64,000 bases of DNA from Crossiella sp. S99.2 (GTDB lineage: Bacteria; Actinomycetota; Actinomycetes; Mycobacteriales; Pseudonocardiaceae): the NCBI RefSeq assembly GCF_023094165.1, contig NZ_JALMDK010000002.1, positions 124,001-188,000 of the forward strand, read 5' to 3'. Shown in pieces: positions 28,835-38,298 of the stretch. The translations under genes were made by a program, and so were the position numbers. The notes beneath the pieces are model-generated. The model was not told where the DNA came from. It saw only the letters and a program-made list of their open reading frames with translations, and searched no databases. Position 1 is the stretch's first letter. The number at the start of each line of letters is the position of its first letter.

Positions 28835-30283
28835 GTGACCCAGCAGCGGTACACCACGACCAACGCGGGTATCCCGGTCGCCAGTGACGAGCACTCGCTG
28901 ACCGCGGGCGCCAACGGGCCGATCCTGCTCCAGGACCACTACGCCATCGAGAAGATGGCCCAGTTCAACCGCGAACGCGTGCCGGAACGGGTGGTGCACG
29001 CCAAGGGCGGCGGCGCCTTCGGGTTCCTGCAGATCACCGAGGACGTCAGCCAGTTCACCAAGGCCGCGCTGTTCCAGCCAGGAGTGCGCACCGACGCGCT
29101 GGTGCGCTTCTCCACCGTGGCCGGGGAACTGGGCTCGCCGGACACCTGGCGGGACCCGCGCGGTTTCGCGCTGAAGTTCTACACCCCGGAAGGCAACTAC
29201 GACCTGGTCGGCAACAACACCCCGGTCTTCTTCATCCGCGACCCCAGCAAGTTCTCCGACTTCATCCACTCGCAGAAGCGCCGCGCGGACAACGGCCGCC
29301 GCGACCACGACATGCAGTGGGACTTCTGGTCGCTGTCCCCGGAGTCCGCGCACCAGGTCACCTGGCTGATGGGCGATCGCGGCATCCCGAAGAGCTGGCG
29401 GCACCAGAACGGCTACGGCTCGCACACCTACCTGTGGGTCAACGCCGGTGGCGCGAAGTTCTGGGTGAAGTACCACTTCAAGACCGACCAGGGCATCGAG
29501 TTCCTGACCTCGGCCGAGGCCACGCACATCGCGGGCACCGACGCCGACTACCACATCGCCGACCTGTGGAACTCGATCTCCGGCGGCAACGCGCCGAGCT
29601 GGACGCTGTACGTGCAGGTCATGCCGTATGAGGACGCCGCGGACTACCGGTTCAACCCGTTCGACCTGACCAAGGTGTGGCCGCAGGGGGACTACCCGCT
29701 GACCAAGGTCGGCAGGCTGGTGCTGGACCGCAATCCGGACAACTACTTCGCCCAGATCGAGCAGGCCGCCTTCGAGCCGTCCAACCTGGTGCCCGGCATC
29801 GGCCCGTCCCCGGACAAGATGCTGCTGGGCAGGTTGTTCTCCTACCCGGACACGCACCGCCACCGGATCGGTCCGAACTACATGGACCTGCCGGTCAACC
29901 GCCCGCAGTCGCCAGTGCAGTCCTACTCGAAGGACGGCGCGATGCGGTACCAGAACATCAGCGACCCGGTGTACGCGCCGAACTCCTACGGCGGGCCCAA
30001 GGCCGACGGGCAGCGCTTCCCGGACGAGGCGGACGGCTACGGCGTGACCGGCGAGATCGTGCGCTCGGCCTACGCGCTGCACCGCGAGGACGACGACTTC
30101 GGCCAGGCGGGCACCCTGGTGCGTCAGGTGATGGACGAGGCGGCGCGGGCGCGGCTGGCCGACAACATCACCGGACACCTGGGCAACGGGGTGTCCCGGC
30201 CGGTGCTGGAGCGGGCGCTGGCCTACTGGCGCAACGTGGACAAGACCCTGGGTGACAAGGTCGCGGAGCGGTTCACCGGCTGA
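28835..30283 (+). CDS. katA: Catalase, monofunctional heme type
   Basis: The 482-residue enzyme converts H2O2 to water and oxygen. It starts at GTG 28835 after GAGGAG. Active-site residues: distal His55 in [11 protein letters not shown], Asn128 in VGNNTPVFF, and the proximal heme Tyr in [17 protein letters not shown]. The length marks the small-subunit clade 3 type. It is co-transcribed with furA and a terminator hairpin follows at once. KatA of this type, not KatG, is paired with the regulator here. Confidence 0.97.
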   Translation: MTQQRYTTTNAGIPVASDEHSLTAGANGPILLQDHYAIEKMAQFNRERVPERVVHAKGGGAFGFLQITEDVSQFTKAALFQPGVRTDALVRFSTVAGELGSPDTWRDPRGFALKFYTPEGNYDLVGNNTPVFFIRDPSKFSDFIHSQKRRADNGRRDHDMQWDFWSLSPESAHQVTWLMGDRGIPKSWRHQNGYGSHTYLWVNAGGAKFWVKYHFKTDQGIEFLTSAEATHIAGTDADYHIADLWNSISGGNAPSWTLYVQVMPYEDAADYRFNPFDLTKVWPQGDYPLTKVGRLVLDRNPDNYFAQIEQAAFEPSNLVPGIGPSPDKMLLGRLFSYPDTHRHRIGPNYMDLPVNRPQSPVQSYSKDGAMRYQNISDPVYAPNSYGGPKADGQRFPDEADGYGVTGEIVRSAYALHREDDDFGQAGTLVRQVMDEAARARLADNITGHLGNGVSRPVLERALAYWRNVDKTLGDKVAERFTG

Positions 30284-30284
30284 G

Positions 30285-30305
30285 CGATCCGGCCTCACCG
30301 GATCG
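30285..30305 (+). terminator. Terminator of furA-katA
   Basis: CGATCCGG-CCTCA-CCGGATCG is a perfect 8-bp stem with a 5-nt loop, starting one base after the katA stop. No T-run. Confidence 0.6.
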
Positions 30306-30328
30306 AGGGTTCTACTACCCTCGGTCCG

Positions 30329-30916
30329 GTGATGCTGCCAGGGCAGGACCCGTTGGAGGAGACCAAACGCGCGACCCAGACCGCGCTGGAACGCGCGGTC
30401 GGCGAGGGCAGGTTGACCCTGGAGGAGTTCACCGCCCGTGCCGACACGGTGTGGCGGGCGCAGGATCCGGCCGAGATCGCCCGCGCGGTGCAGGACCTGC
30501 CCGCGCCGGTCCTCCCGCCCGCGCCCGCAGCGGCCGTGGCCAAGGTCAGCACCAAATCGATCTTCGACGATGTCCGCCGCAGCGGCCGGTTCACCCTGCG
30601 TTCGGGCACCACCATCAGCGCGATCTTCGGCGACGCCAAGGTGGACCTGCGGCAGGCGGTGATCAGCGAGCCGGTGGTGGAGCTGACCGTGTTCAGCTGC
30701 TTCGGCGATGTGGTGATCACCCTGCCCAAGGGGATCAACGCCGAGGTCAACGGCTCGGTGGTGTTCGGCTCGGAACGGGTGGAACTGTCCGGGGAGCCCG
30801 CGCTGCCGGGCAGTCCGCTGCTCCGGATCAACGCGCGGTCGATCTTCGGCGACGTCAAGGTGCGCGACCAGAGCTTGACCGAGCGGGTGAAGAACTGGCT
30901 GGACCGGCTGTCCTAA
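30329..30916 (+). CDS. DUF1707 and LiaF-like C-terminal domain protein (paralogue A)
   Basis: The 195-residue protein has an N-terminal DUF1707-like SHOCT-style helix pair (TQTALERAVGEGRLTLEEFT and a following acidic helix) and a Pro/Ala linker. A beta-rich domain with repeated IFGD-type turns (SIFDDVRRSGRF, ISAIFGDAKVDL, SCFGDVVITLP, SIFGDVKV) resembles the LiaF/VraT cell-wall-active-antibiotic response C-terminal domain. There is no membrane segment, unlike LiaF. The domain may sense or bind a wall-stress partner; this is inference. A second copy lies 0.7 kb downstream with 60% or more similar residues by eye. Confidence 0.8.
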   Translation: MMLPGQDPLEETKRATQTALERAVGEGRLTLEEFTARADTVWRAQDPAEIARAVQDLPAPVLPPAPAAAVAKVSTKSIFDDVRRSGRFTLRSGTTISAIFGDAKVDLRQAVISEPVVELTVFSCFGDVVITLPKGINAEVNGSVVFGSERVELSGEPALPGSPLLRINARSIFGDVKVRDQSLTERVKNWLDRLS

Positions 30917-30989
30917 AGGCCAGTTGACCTCCAGCTGGCTGGAGGTCGTACCGTGCTGGGCGGGTCGGCCGAAGGAAGGAACTACTCGT

Positions 30990-31595
30990 ATGACGGTCAC
31001 CGTGGTGGGCATCGGCGGATCGCTGCGCGCGGACTCCCAGTCCCAGCGCGCGCTCGACCTGGTGCTGGCCGGGGCCCGCGAGGCTGGCGCCAAGACGGTC
31101 GCCTTCACCGGGCCCGACCTGGTGCTGCCCTTCTACGACCCGGGTATGCCGGAACGCCCGGAGAACGCGATCCGGATGGTCGAGGCGCTGCGCACCGCCG
31201 ACGGCGTGGTGCTGGTCTCGCCCGGCTACCACGGCACGGTCTCCGGCCTGGTGAAGAACACCCTGGACTACATCGAGGACCTGCGCGGCGACGAGCGCCC
31301 GTACCTGGACGGCCGTGCGGTGGGCTGCGTGGCCACCGCGATGGGCTGGCAGGCCGCGGTCACCACGCTCACCGCGCTGCGCTCCATCGTGCACGCCCTG
31401 CGCGGCTGGCCGACCCCGCTGGGCGCGGCGCTCAACTCCCGCGAGGTCAGCTTCGACCTCGGCGGCGGCTGCACGGACACCCAGGTCAGCGACACTCTGC
31501 GGACCATCGGGCAGCAGGTGGCCGAGTTCGCGCTGCGCGGCCGGAATCAGCCTGAAGGCCGACCAGGGGCGCTACTTCGCGACGACGAACGCTGA
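30990..31595 (+). CDS. NADPH-dependent FMN reductase family protein
   Basis: This 201-residue flavodoxin-like protein has GIGGSLRADSQSQRALDL as phosphate loop, VLVSPGYHGTVSGLVKNTLDYIED around the FMN and GRAVGCVATAMGWQAAVTTL. Such enzymes reduce FMN, quinones or azo dyes with NAD(P)H. ATG 30990 follows GAAGGAAGGA. It is flanked on both sides by the LiaF-like paralogues, all on the same strand. Confidence 0.88.
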   Translation: MTVTVVGIGGSLRADSQSQRALDLVLAGAREAGAKTVAFTGPDLVLPFYDPGMPERPENAIRMVEALRTADGVVLVSPGYHGTVSGLVKNTLDYIEDLRGDERPYLDGRAVGCVATAMGWQAAVTTLTALRSIVHALRGWPTPLGAALNSREVSFDLGGGCTDTQVSDTLRTIGQQVAEFALRGRNQPEGRPGALLRDDER

Positions 31596-31620
31596 CCAAG
31601 TCCGTGGTTACCGTGGCCTG

Positions 31621-32157
31621 GTGACGCAGCCACCCTTCGAGCCGGCCCTCGACCTGGTCAAGACCCGGGCGCAGACCACGCTGGAACGCGCGGTCGGCGA
31701 GGGCAGGCTCACCCTGGACGAGTTCACCGACAAGGTCGACCTGGTCTTCCAGGCCACTGACGAAGCCGGCGTGCAGGCGGTGGTGGGCACGCTGCCCGCC
31801 CCGCTCACCCCGGCCACCACCGTGGTCAGCCGGCAGTCGATCTTCGACGACGTGGCCCGCGGCGGCCGCTTCGCGCTGCCCACCGGCGCCACCGTGTCCT
31901 CCTTCTTCGGCGACGTCGAACTGGACCTGCGCCAGGCGGTGATCACCGATCCGCTGGTCGAGGTGCACACCTGGAGCTGGTTCGGCGACATCGAGGTCAC
32001 CGTGCCCGAGGGGGTCGAGGTCGAGGTGAAGAGCGGGCTGATCTTCGGCGACGAGGTGGTCGAGCTGGCCGACGTGCCGCCGGTGCCGGGCGCCCCCAAG
32101 ATCCGGATCAAGGCCTGGACCACCTTCGGCGACGTCCGGGTGGTTTCCGCGGCCTGA
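31621..32157 (+). CDS. DUF1707 and LiaF-like C-terminal domain protein (paralogue B)
   Basis: The 178-residue protein starts at GTG 31621 (VTQPPFEPALDLVKTRAQTT). It shares with paralogue A the stretches TTLERAVGEGRLTLDEFT, IFDDVARGGRFALPTGATVS, FFGDVELDLRQAVI and a final TTFGDVRVVS. The beta-helical stack of FGD turns is the LiaF-like C-terminal domain. No signal peptide or membrane helix. It begins 25 bases after the FMN reductase. The pair probably arose by tandem duplication around that gene. Confidence 0.8.
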   Translation: MTQPPFEPALDLVKTRAQTTLERAVGEGRLTLDEFTDKVDLVFQATDEAGVQAVVGTLPAPLTPATTVVSRQSIFDDVARGGRFALPTGATVSSFFGDVELDLRQAVITDPLVEVHTWSWFGDIEVTVPEGVEVEVKSGLIFGDEVVELADVPPVPGAPKIRIKAWTTFGDVRVVSAA

Positions 32158-32202
32158 GCGCGGGAAGACCTGCTCGTGTCCCCGGATGCGAGGAGGCTCG
32201 AC

Positions 32203-32679
32203 GTGACCACCAGCCCGATCACCAGCCCACTCGGCCAGGCCGAACGTGAGCGCACCGGCGAGGTGCTGCAGGCCGCGCTGGTCGACCTGATCGACCTGTC
32301 CCTGGTCGCCAAGCAGGCGCACTGGAACGTGGTCGGCCGCCAGTTCCGCGATGTGCACCTCCAGCTCGACGAGCTGGTCACCGCCGCCCGCGGCTACTCC
32401 GACCAGGTCGCCGAACGCGCCGCCGCGATCGGCGTCTCCCCGGACGGCCGGGTCACCACGGTGGCCGAGACCACCGGCGTGCCCGCGTTCCCGGCTAACT
32501 GGAAGCAGGACACCGAGGTCATCGGCGCGATCGTGACCACGCTGGGCACCCTGGTGCAGCGGATGCGGGTCCGGATCGACGCCACCGACAAGACCGACCT
32601 GGTCACCCAGGACCTGATCATCGAGATCACCGGCAAGCTGGAGGAAGCGCACTGGATGTGGCAGGCCCAGCTCGCCTGA
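32203..32679 (+). CDS. dps: Dps family ferritin-like DNA-protection protein
   Basis: The 158-residue protein starts at GTG 32203 with GAGGAGG 6 bases before. Ferroxidase residues lie in LVAKQAHWNVVGRQFRDVHLQLDEL (His, then Asp and Glu of the neighbouring chain) and EEAHWMWQA near the C-terminus. Dps forms 12-mers that store iron using H2O2 and shield DNA. It fits with furA-katA 2 kb upstream as an oxidative-stress group. There is no Lys-rich tail at either end. Confidence 0.92.
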   Translation: MTTSPITSPLGQAERERTGEVLQAALVDLIDLSLVAKQAHWNVVGRQFRDVHLQLDELVTAARGYSDQVAERAAAIGVSPDGRVTTVAETTGVPAFPANWKQDTEVIGAIVTTLGTLVQRMRVRIDATDKTDLVTQDLIIEITGKLEEAHWMWQAQLA

Positions 32680-32709
32680 GCCGGACCCGCCACCAGTGCG
32701 CGACCGGTC

Positions 32710-34536
32710 TCACCCGGTGGCGAGAATCCGCCGGGCGAAGTCGATCTCGGCCGCCGTCTGGCGCATCGTCTCGGCCACCACCAGCGAGCCGTGGCCCGCG
32801 TTGTACCGGTAGACCTCGTAGGCGGCGCCACGCTCGGCCAGCCGGTCCAGGTAGTTCTCGATCTGCCGGATCGGGCAGCGCGGGTCGTTCTCGCCGGCCA
32901 GCACCAGCACCGGCGTGGTCACCTTGTCCACGTAGGTGATCGGCGAGGACGCCTCGTACCGCTCCGGCAGGTCCGTCGGCGAGCCGCCGAACAGCGCCCG
33001 GTCGTAGGCCCGCAGCGGCTCCATCTCGTCCTCGTAGGCGGCCACGTAGTCGGCCACCGGCACGCTGGCCACCCCGGCCGCCCACAGCTCGGGCTGGGTG
33101 CCCACGGCCAGCAGGGTCAGGAAGCCGCCCCAGGAGCCACCCGCAACCACGCACTTGGCCGGGTCGGCCAGACCGGAGCCGACCGCCCAGGCGTGCACCG
33201 CGGCCACGTCCTCCAGTTCGGTCAGGCCGGGGCGGCCCTCGATGGCGTCCCGCCACACCGAGCCGTAGCCGGTGGAACCGCGGTAGTTGATGTGCACCAC
33301 CGCGAACCCGGCGTCCACCCAGGCCGCGCGGTAGGCGGAGAACCGGTCCTCATCCGCCGAGTGCGGCCCGCCGTGCAGCTCGAACACGGTCGGGAACGGG
33401 CCCTCACCGGCAGGCCGGGTGACCAGCGCGTGCACCGTGCCGCCGGGCCCGTCCACGAACGCGTCGTCCAGCGGCACGCTCTCCGGGGCCCGCTCGCCCT
33501 GCGGCTCCAGCAGCACCCGGTCCACCCCGTCCGGGCCGATCGCGCGCACCGCGGGCGGCTGGCCGGAGTAGGACCAGGAGTACTCCACGGTGCCGTCCGG
33601 GCGGACCTCGGCCGAGCTGACCACACCCCGTGCGGTGTCCACAGTGGACAGTTCGCCGGTGCTGAGGTCGTAGCGGTGCAGGGTGTTGCGGGCCTGGTAG
33701 GTGTGCGAGATCAGCAGCGCGCTGCCGTCGGGGTACCAGTCGCCGACGATCTCACCCGGCAGGTCGATGGTCAGCTCGACCTCGGTGTCGGCCGCCACGT
33801 CCCAGAGCAGCAGCTCCTCCCGGCCGCGGCGCTCGTGCAGGATCAGCACCCGCTGATCGCCCGGCACCGGGCTGAAGGCCAGCGCGTCCAGGCCCTTGCC
33901 CTTGCCGTCCCACTTCTCCGCCACCGCGCCGCCGTCGGCGGTGCGCAGCACCCGCAGCGCCGGGTGCCGGGAGTCGCCGTGCTCGGAGTGCGAGATGACC
34001 AGGAACGTCTCGTCCTTGGCCAGCGAGCCCACCCCGCCGTCGTGCTCGTTCTGGTAGACGATCTCCGACGGCGCGCCGTCCCGGGAGATCCAGATGGTGG
34101 TGCCGTCGTCGGTGGCGGTGCCCAGGGCGACCACCTTGCTGCCCAGGGCCAGCCCGGCCGGGTAGGCGTCCGGGGTGCCCGGCAGCGCGGGCGCCGGGTC
34201 AGCGCCGCCGCCGTAGGGCTCGCTGACCCAGTGCCCGAACTCGTCGCCGTCGGTGTCGGCGAACCACCAGATGTGCTCGCCGTCGGGGGTGAGCGTGGCG
34301 TGCGTGGTGCCGTTCTTGCGATCGGTCACCTGCCGGTGCGCGCCGGAGTCCCGGTCCCAGGTGTAGACCTCCCAGACCCCGCCGAGGTTGGAGATGTAGA
34401 GGCTGCGCTGCGGCGCGTCCTCGGCCCAGCCCGGTCGCGACACCCTGGGTGCCGCGAACCGGGCCCGCCACCTCGCCTCGGCGGCCGGATCGGCGAAGAG
34501 CTGGTCGGGAACCTGTGCGGTCGGATGCTGGCTCAC
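32710..34536 (-). CDS. S9 family prolyl oligopeptidase-like peptidase
   Basis: The 608-residue protein has an N-terminal seven-bladed propeller (WEVYTWDRDSGAHRQVT, HIWWFADTDGDEFG and related blades) and a C-terminal alpha/beta hydrolase domain. The catalytic triad is Ser in CVVAGGSWGGFLTLLA, Asp in AGENDPRCPI and His in YNAGHGSLVV. ELHGGPHSADED is the oxyanion region. The family cleaves after Pro or releases acyl-amino acids from short peptides. There is no signal peptide, so it acts in the cytosol. It starts 19 bases after the acylase gene and is probably in its operon. It carries palindrome copy 2. Confidence 0.9.
   Translation of the reverse strand: MSQHPTAQVPDQLFADPAAEARWRARFAAPRVSRPGWAEDAPQRSLYISNLGGVWEVYTWDRDSGAHRQVTDRKNGTTHATLTPDGEHIWWFADTDGDEFGHWVSEPYGGGADPAPALPGTPDAYPAGLALGSKVVALGTATDDGTTIWISRDGAPSEIVYQNEHDGGVGSLAKDETFLVISHSEHGDSRHPALRVLRTADGGAVAEKWDGKGKGLDALAFSPVPGDQRVLILHERRGREELLLWDVAADTEVELTIDLPGEIVGDWYPDGSALLISHTYQARNTLHRYDLSTGELSTVDTARGVVSSAEVRPDGTVEYSWSYSGQPPAVRAIGPDGVDRVLLEPQGERAPESVPLDDAFVDGPGGTVHALVTRPAGEGPFPTVFELHGGPHSADEDRFSAYRAAWVDAGFAVVHINYRGSTGYGSVWRDAIEGRPGLTELEDVAAVHAWAVGSGLADPAKCVVAGGSWGGFLTLLAVGTQPELWAAGVASVPVADYVAAYEDEMEPLRAYDRALFGGSPTDLPERYEASSPITYVDKVTTPVLVLAGENDPRCPIRQIENYLDRLAERGAAYEVYRYNAGHGSLVVAETMRQTAAEIDFARRILATG
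33637..33649. repeat. Palindrome GTCCACAGTGGAC, copy 2
   Basis: Perfect 13-bp palindrome in the S9 peptidase gene. On the coding strand it reads CTG-TCC-ACT-GTG-GAC (Leu-Ser-Thr-Val-Asp), the same phase as copies 1, 3 and 5. Confidence 0.6.
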
Positions 34537-34555
34537 ACCCCGATCCTAGAGTCCG

Positions 34556-36910
34556 TTACTCGGCAATGATGTCCGTCGTCAGCCCGGGGGCCTTGCGGAT
34601 CTCCGTCTGCGTGTACCGGCCCGGCACCCAGCCCTTGCGCACGTACAGCTCGGTCTGGTCGTAGTGGTGCGGGGAGGCTGGGTTGGCCGACTGCGAGTAG
34701 GTCAGCACGGACTGCGAGCGCGGCCCGTTCCGGCCCAGCTGGACGGCCATGATGAAGCTGGAGCCCATCTCGACCTTGCCGTACGTGCCGTCCGCCTGGA
34801 TCTTGGTCGTGCTCGGCTCGGTCACGTTGAAGCAGCCCTCGCTGCCCGCGCAGCCCTGGATCGGCAGCAGCTTGCGGGAGGGGGCGTCCCGCTGGGCCTT
34901 GCCGAGTTCCAGCTCCAGCGGCAGGTTGTTCCGCAGCAGCCGCTGCACCCCGTCCGCGATGGCCGTCCTGACCTTGGGCTCGGCGGTGTTGAGCGTGTGC
35001 GGGGTGCGCACCGGGTCCTTCGGGTCGAAAGGCACCACGAACTTGTTCGGCAACGGCCGGATCCCGCCGTAGACCTCCCGCCACAGCACCGCGCCGGGGC
35101 TGTCGGTGTCCATCCGCCCATCCCACTTGGCCAGCACCGCGCCCGCCGTGCGCACGTCGATCCGGGCGCCGTCGGTGGCGGTCATCGTCGGGTTGGCCTC
35201 GATCAGCCCGACCACCGCGTCCCGGAACAGCTCGCCGGTCAGCGTGCGATTGCCCAGCATGGCCTGCTGCAGGTTCGGCAGGTCGAACCCGGGCGCGCCC
35301 AGCCCGTCGCTGCCCGCGCGGCGCTGGTCGACCATCAGGTGGGACAGCCGGTCCCGCGGCGAGCGCGGGTCGGCCTGCGGGCCGTACATCCGCGGGTAGC
35401 CGGTCAGCGGGGCGAAGGCGTTGGTCAGCCAGGCCGACTCGTTGGCGTTCTGCACGTAGTCGGCGCGCTGCTGCGCAGGCTGGTGCTTCGGCCCGAACAC
35501 CCCGGGCGTCACCGCGTCCGGATCGCTGCCCCAGCCGCACTCCAGCCGCGAGCCGTTGAGGATCACCCTGGCCGGATAGAAGGCCCGGCCGGCCGGGGTG
35601 TCCACGCAGCGCTGCGCGTGCGCGTCGGTCACGTGCGGCACCACCGAGGCATCGGCGTAGAAGCTCTGCCCCTTGGCGTCGGCGGCCACGGTGTTGGTGA
35701 AGGCCGAGCCCTGCACCCGGTGCAGCGCGTCCCTGACCTCGGTCACATCCTTGGCCCGGCCCACCGCCAGCTCCTGGTCCATCGCCCGCAGACTGTCCTC
35801 ATTGGACCCACGCACGGCGAAGGCCATGGTGTCGGTCCAGCCGTCGGCCAGCACCGGCCCGTACCGGGAGCGGTACAGCACACGCTCCACAGTGGACAGT
35901 GAACCGTCCGCGCCGCGCACCTGGACCCGCACGGTCCGCTTGCTCATCGGCTCGGTTTTCCCGTCCACCACATAGGAAGTCGGGTCACCGGGGGCCAGCT
36001 TCAGCTCGAACATGGTGAACCGGTGCGCACTGGAGACGGTGTGCGTCCAGGCCATCGACTCGTTGTGCCCGATCGCGATCGTCGGCAACCCGGCCAGCGC
36101 GGCGCCCAGCACGTTGAGCTTGCCCGGCACGGTCAACTGCGCCTGGTAGAGCCGGTTCGGCCCGGCCCACGGGAAGTGCGGGTTGCCCAGCAGCAGGCCG
36201 CTGCCGTCCCTGGTCGCCTCCCGGCCCAGCCCCCACGCGTTGCTGCCCACCGCCATCATCTCCGCGGACGCCGGAATCGCCGGGATTCCCTTGCTCGTCG
36301 GCGGTTTCGCGTTGGCGATCTGCGAGGTGAACGAGGACACCCCGGTGAGCTGGCTGGAGTCGTGCAGGTTGCGCCACAGGTCCAGTTCGGTCAGCGGCCG
36401 CACCCATGCCTTGCCCCGGCAGGTCGGATCCGGCAGCCGGTCCACCCCGGTGGTCCGCAGGTACCGGTTGAACCCGGCCACATACCCGCGCAGGGTCTCC
36501 CGGATCTCCAGCGAGGGCCCGGACTTCGCCGCCAGCAACTGCTCCAGCCGCCCGGAGTCGTTGAACGCCCGGAAGTACAGGTCGCTCTCCAGGTTGGTGA
36601 AGGTGCCCGGCCCGTTGTTGAACCGCCCCTCCGGCCCGAAATGCCGGGATCGCTCACCGGCCAGCGTGGTCACGTGCTCGGCCAGCAGACACAGATTGTC
36701 CTGCGCGAAGGCGTATCCGAACCCGTACCCGGCGGAGGCCATGCTCGCCCCGGTGATGTGCGGCACCCCGTACTCGGTGCGCTGGATCACCGCCGAATAG
36801 GTCTGCCCGTCCCTGAGCGCCACCTCCGGCGCCGCCGCCGACGCGGGTGCCGCCAGCACACTCCCAGCCACCGCGGCCACCACCGCGCCCACCACAAGAC
36901 TTCGCCCCAT
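34556..36910 (-). CDS. Secreted penicillin acylase family protein (Ntn hydrolase)
   Basis: The 784-residue precursor has a signal peptide ending LAAPASA. By family it is cut into alpha and beta chains; the beta chain should begin at Ser223 in AVGSNAWGLG, the N-terminal nucleophile, followed by GSGLLLGNPHFPWAGP. Upstream, RTEYGVPHI and GYGFGYAFAQDNLCLLAEHV are typical of the alpha chain. Actinomycete relatives include aculeacin A acylase and N-acyl-homoserine-lactone acylases, which release fatty acyl chains from amides. The real substrate is unknown: lipopeptide, quorum signal or beta-lactam. The downstream peptidase suggests degradation of acylated peptides. It carries palindrome copy 3. Confidence 0.9.
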   Translation of the reverse strand: MGRSLVVGAVVAAVAGSVLAAPASAAAPEVALRDGQTYSAVIQRTEYGVPHITGASMASAGYGFGYAFAQDNLCLLAEHVTTLAGERSRHFGPEGRFNNGPGTFTNLESDLYFRAFNDSGRLEQLLAAKSGPSLEIRETLRGYVAGFNRYLRTTGVDRLPDPTCRGKAWVRPLTELDLWRNLHDSSQLTGVSSFTSQIANAKPPTSKGIPAIPASAEMMAVGSNAWGLGREATRDGSGLLLGNPHFPWAGPNRLYQAQLTVPGKLNVLGAALAGLPTIAIGHNESMAWTHTVSSAHRFTMFELKLAPGDPTSYVVDGKTEPMSKRTVRVQVRGADGSLSTVERVLYRSRYGPVLADGWTDTMAFAVRGSNEDSLRAMDQELAVGRAKDVTEVRDALHRVQGSAFTNTVAADAKGQSFYADASVVPHVTDAHAQRCVDTPAGRAFYPARVILNGSRLECGWGSDPDAVTPGVFGPKHQPAQQRADYVQNANESAWLTNAFAPLTGYPRMYGPQADPRSPRDRLSHLMVDQRRAGSDGLGAPGFDLPNLQQAMLGNRTLTGELFRDAVVGLIEANPTMTATDGARIDVRTAGAVLAKWDGRMDTDSPGAVLWREVYGGIRPLPNKFVVPFDPKDPVRTPHTLNTAEPKVRTAIADGVQRLLRNNLPLELELGKAQRDAPSRKLLPIQGCAGSEGCFNVTEPSTTKIQADGTYGKVEMGSSFIMAVQLGRNGPRSQSVLTYSQSANPASPHHYDQTELYVRKGWVPGRYTQTEIRKAPGLTTDIIAE
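35885..35897. repeat. Palindrome copy 3 (one mismatch)
   Basis: CTCCACAGTGGAC, 12 of 13 bases. On the coding strand it reads CTG-TCC-ACT-GTG-GAG (Leu-Ser-Thr-Val-Glu) in the acylase gene. Confidence 0.5.
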
Positions 36911-37061
36911 CTGGTGAATTCCCCCACGCCTAGAAGAGTCGGAACATCAAGTAGTCAACCCGCCCCGATCTTGCGGCACCTCCGGAGAAACCCGGACAAG
37001 ATGTGCCCTTTGGGCACGGACAACCACCTAAGTGGACCCCGAGAGGACAACGGCAGGGCAC

Positions 37062-37115
37062 CCGGGGGTCCGGGGGCAGAGCCCGCCGGCTGGGGCGTGG
37101 GGGCTTGGCCCCCAC
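37062..37115. repeat. GC-rich palindromic repeat, copy 2, with extra hairpin
   Basis: GGGGGTCCGGGGGC (37063-37076) repeats the core of the element at 2116-2143. It continues into GTGGGGGC-TTG-GCCCCCAC (37097-37115), a perfect 8-bp hairpin. The 266-base gap between the acylase gene and tRNA-Pro holds this element and the tRNA terminator; no gene is seen. Confidence 0.5.
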
Positions 37116-37125
37116 AAAGCAGAAA

Positions 37126-37166
37126 GGCCGATGCAGGTCCGCGTTTTCCGCGGACAAACATCGGCC
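37126..37166 (-). terminator. Rho-independent terminator of tRNA-Pro
   Basis: On the minus strand GGCCGATG pairs with CATCGGCC, with an inner stem GTCCGCG/CGCGGAC and loop GAAAA, followed by TTTCTGCTTT. It starts 10 bases after the tRNA. Confidence 0.85.
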
Positions 37167-37172
37167 AATCGG

Positions 37173-37250
<78 letters not shown>

Positions 37251-37276
37251 ATGGAACTGGTTGAACGAGAGAAATA

Positions 37277-38239
37277 CTAGCGGACGTTCGCTCGTACACC
37301 GAATCGGGGGCTTCCGCCTGCCTTGAGCAGGCTCGGGTCGAGTTCGGCCGAGCGCGGGACCAGCGTCAACAGGCTCGCCTCCGGCGGGCAGGCGAAGCGC
37401 ACCGGCGCGTACGGCGAGGTGCCCAGTCCGGCCGAGACGTGCAGCCAGGTGTGCTGACCCCAGCGGGAGGCGCCCTTGACCCGGGAGCGGTCCAGGCCGC
37501 AGTTGGTGACCAGGGCGCCGTAGCCGGGCACGCAGAGCTGGCCGCCGTGGGTGTGACCGGCCAGGACCAGGTCGTAGCCGTCCTCGGCGAAGGAGTCCAG
37601 CACGTGCGGTTCGGGCGAGTGGGTCAGGCCCAGGCGCAGGTCGGTGTGGTGGTCCGGCCTGCCCGCGATATCGCTGTACTGGTCGCGGTGCAGGTGCGGG
37701 TCGTCCACGCCCGCGGCCTGGATGGTCAGGCCGGCGATGGTCAGGTTGCGGCGCACGTGGGTCAGGTCCTGCCAGCCGCGTTCGGTCAGCGCGGCGCGCA
37801 GGTCGCGCCAGGGCAGCGGGGCGCCGTGCACGCGCTTGGTCTTGCTGGAGGGCAGCAGGTAGCGGGCCGGGTTCTTCGGCTTCGGCCCGTAGTAGTCGTT
37901 GCTGCCCCAGACGAACAGGCCGGGCAGGTCCAGCAGCGGGCCCAGCGCGCGCAGCACCGCGGGCACCGCCTTGGGGTGGGCCAGGTTGTCCCCGGTGTTG
38001 ATCACCAGGTCGGGCTCCAGCTCCGCCAGCGCGGCCACCCAGCGCTGCTTGGACTGCTGGCCGGGCAGCATGTGCAGGTCGGAGACGTGCAGCAGGCGCA
38101 GCGGGCGGGCGTTGTCGGAGAGCACCGGCAGCGTCGCGTGCCGTAGCGTCCACATTCGCCGTTCGATCGCGGTGGCGTAGCCGAGCGCCGCGCCGCCGAG
38201 TGCCGCCGTGCCGAGCAGGATCCGACCCAGGTTGTTCAC
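37277..38239 (-). CDS. Membrane-anchored metallophosphoesterase (Rv3683-like)
   Basis: The 320-residue protein has one N-terminal membrane helix ([20 protein letters not shown]) and a calcineurin-like phosphoesterase domain. Metal-site motifs: [33 protein letters not shown] (GNH-box variant with Ser-Asn-Asp), LGLTHSP and LAGHTHGGQ. It resembles YkuE/YaeI-type enzymes; the substrate is unknown but could be a lipid phosphate. GTG 38239. Neighbours tRNA-Pro, yqeY and ponA2 are as in mycobacteria. Confidence 0.88.
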   Translation of the reverse strand: MNNLGRILLGTAALGGAALGYATAIERRMWTLRHATLPVLSDNARPLRLLHVSDLHMLPGQQSKQRWVAALAELEPDLVINTGDNLAHPKAVPAVLRALGPLLDLPGLFVWGSNDYYGPKPKNPARYLLPSSKTKRVHGAPLPWRDLRAALTERGWQDLTHVRRNLTIAGLTIQAAGVDDPHLHRDQYSDIAGRPDHHTDLRLGLTHSPEPHVLDSFAEDGYDLVLAGHTHGGQLCVPGYGALVTNCGLDRSRVKGASRWGQHTWLHVSAGLGTSPYAPVRFACPPEASLLTLVPRSAELDPSLLKAGGSPRFGVRANVR

Positions 38240-38298
38240 CCTTACCAGGGTACGTAATGCGCCGTGGTGCCTTTTTCGCAGGAGTAACCTGCCTGGTC

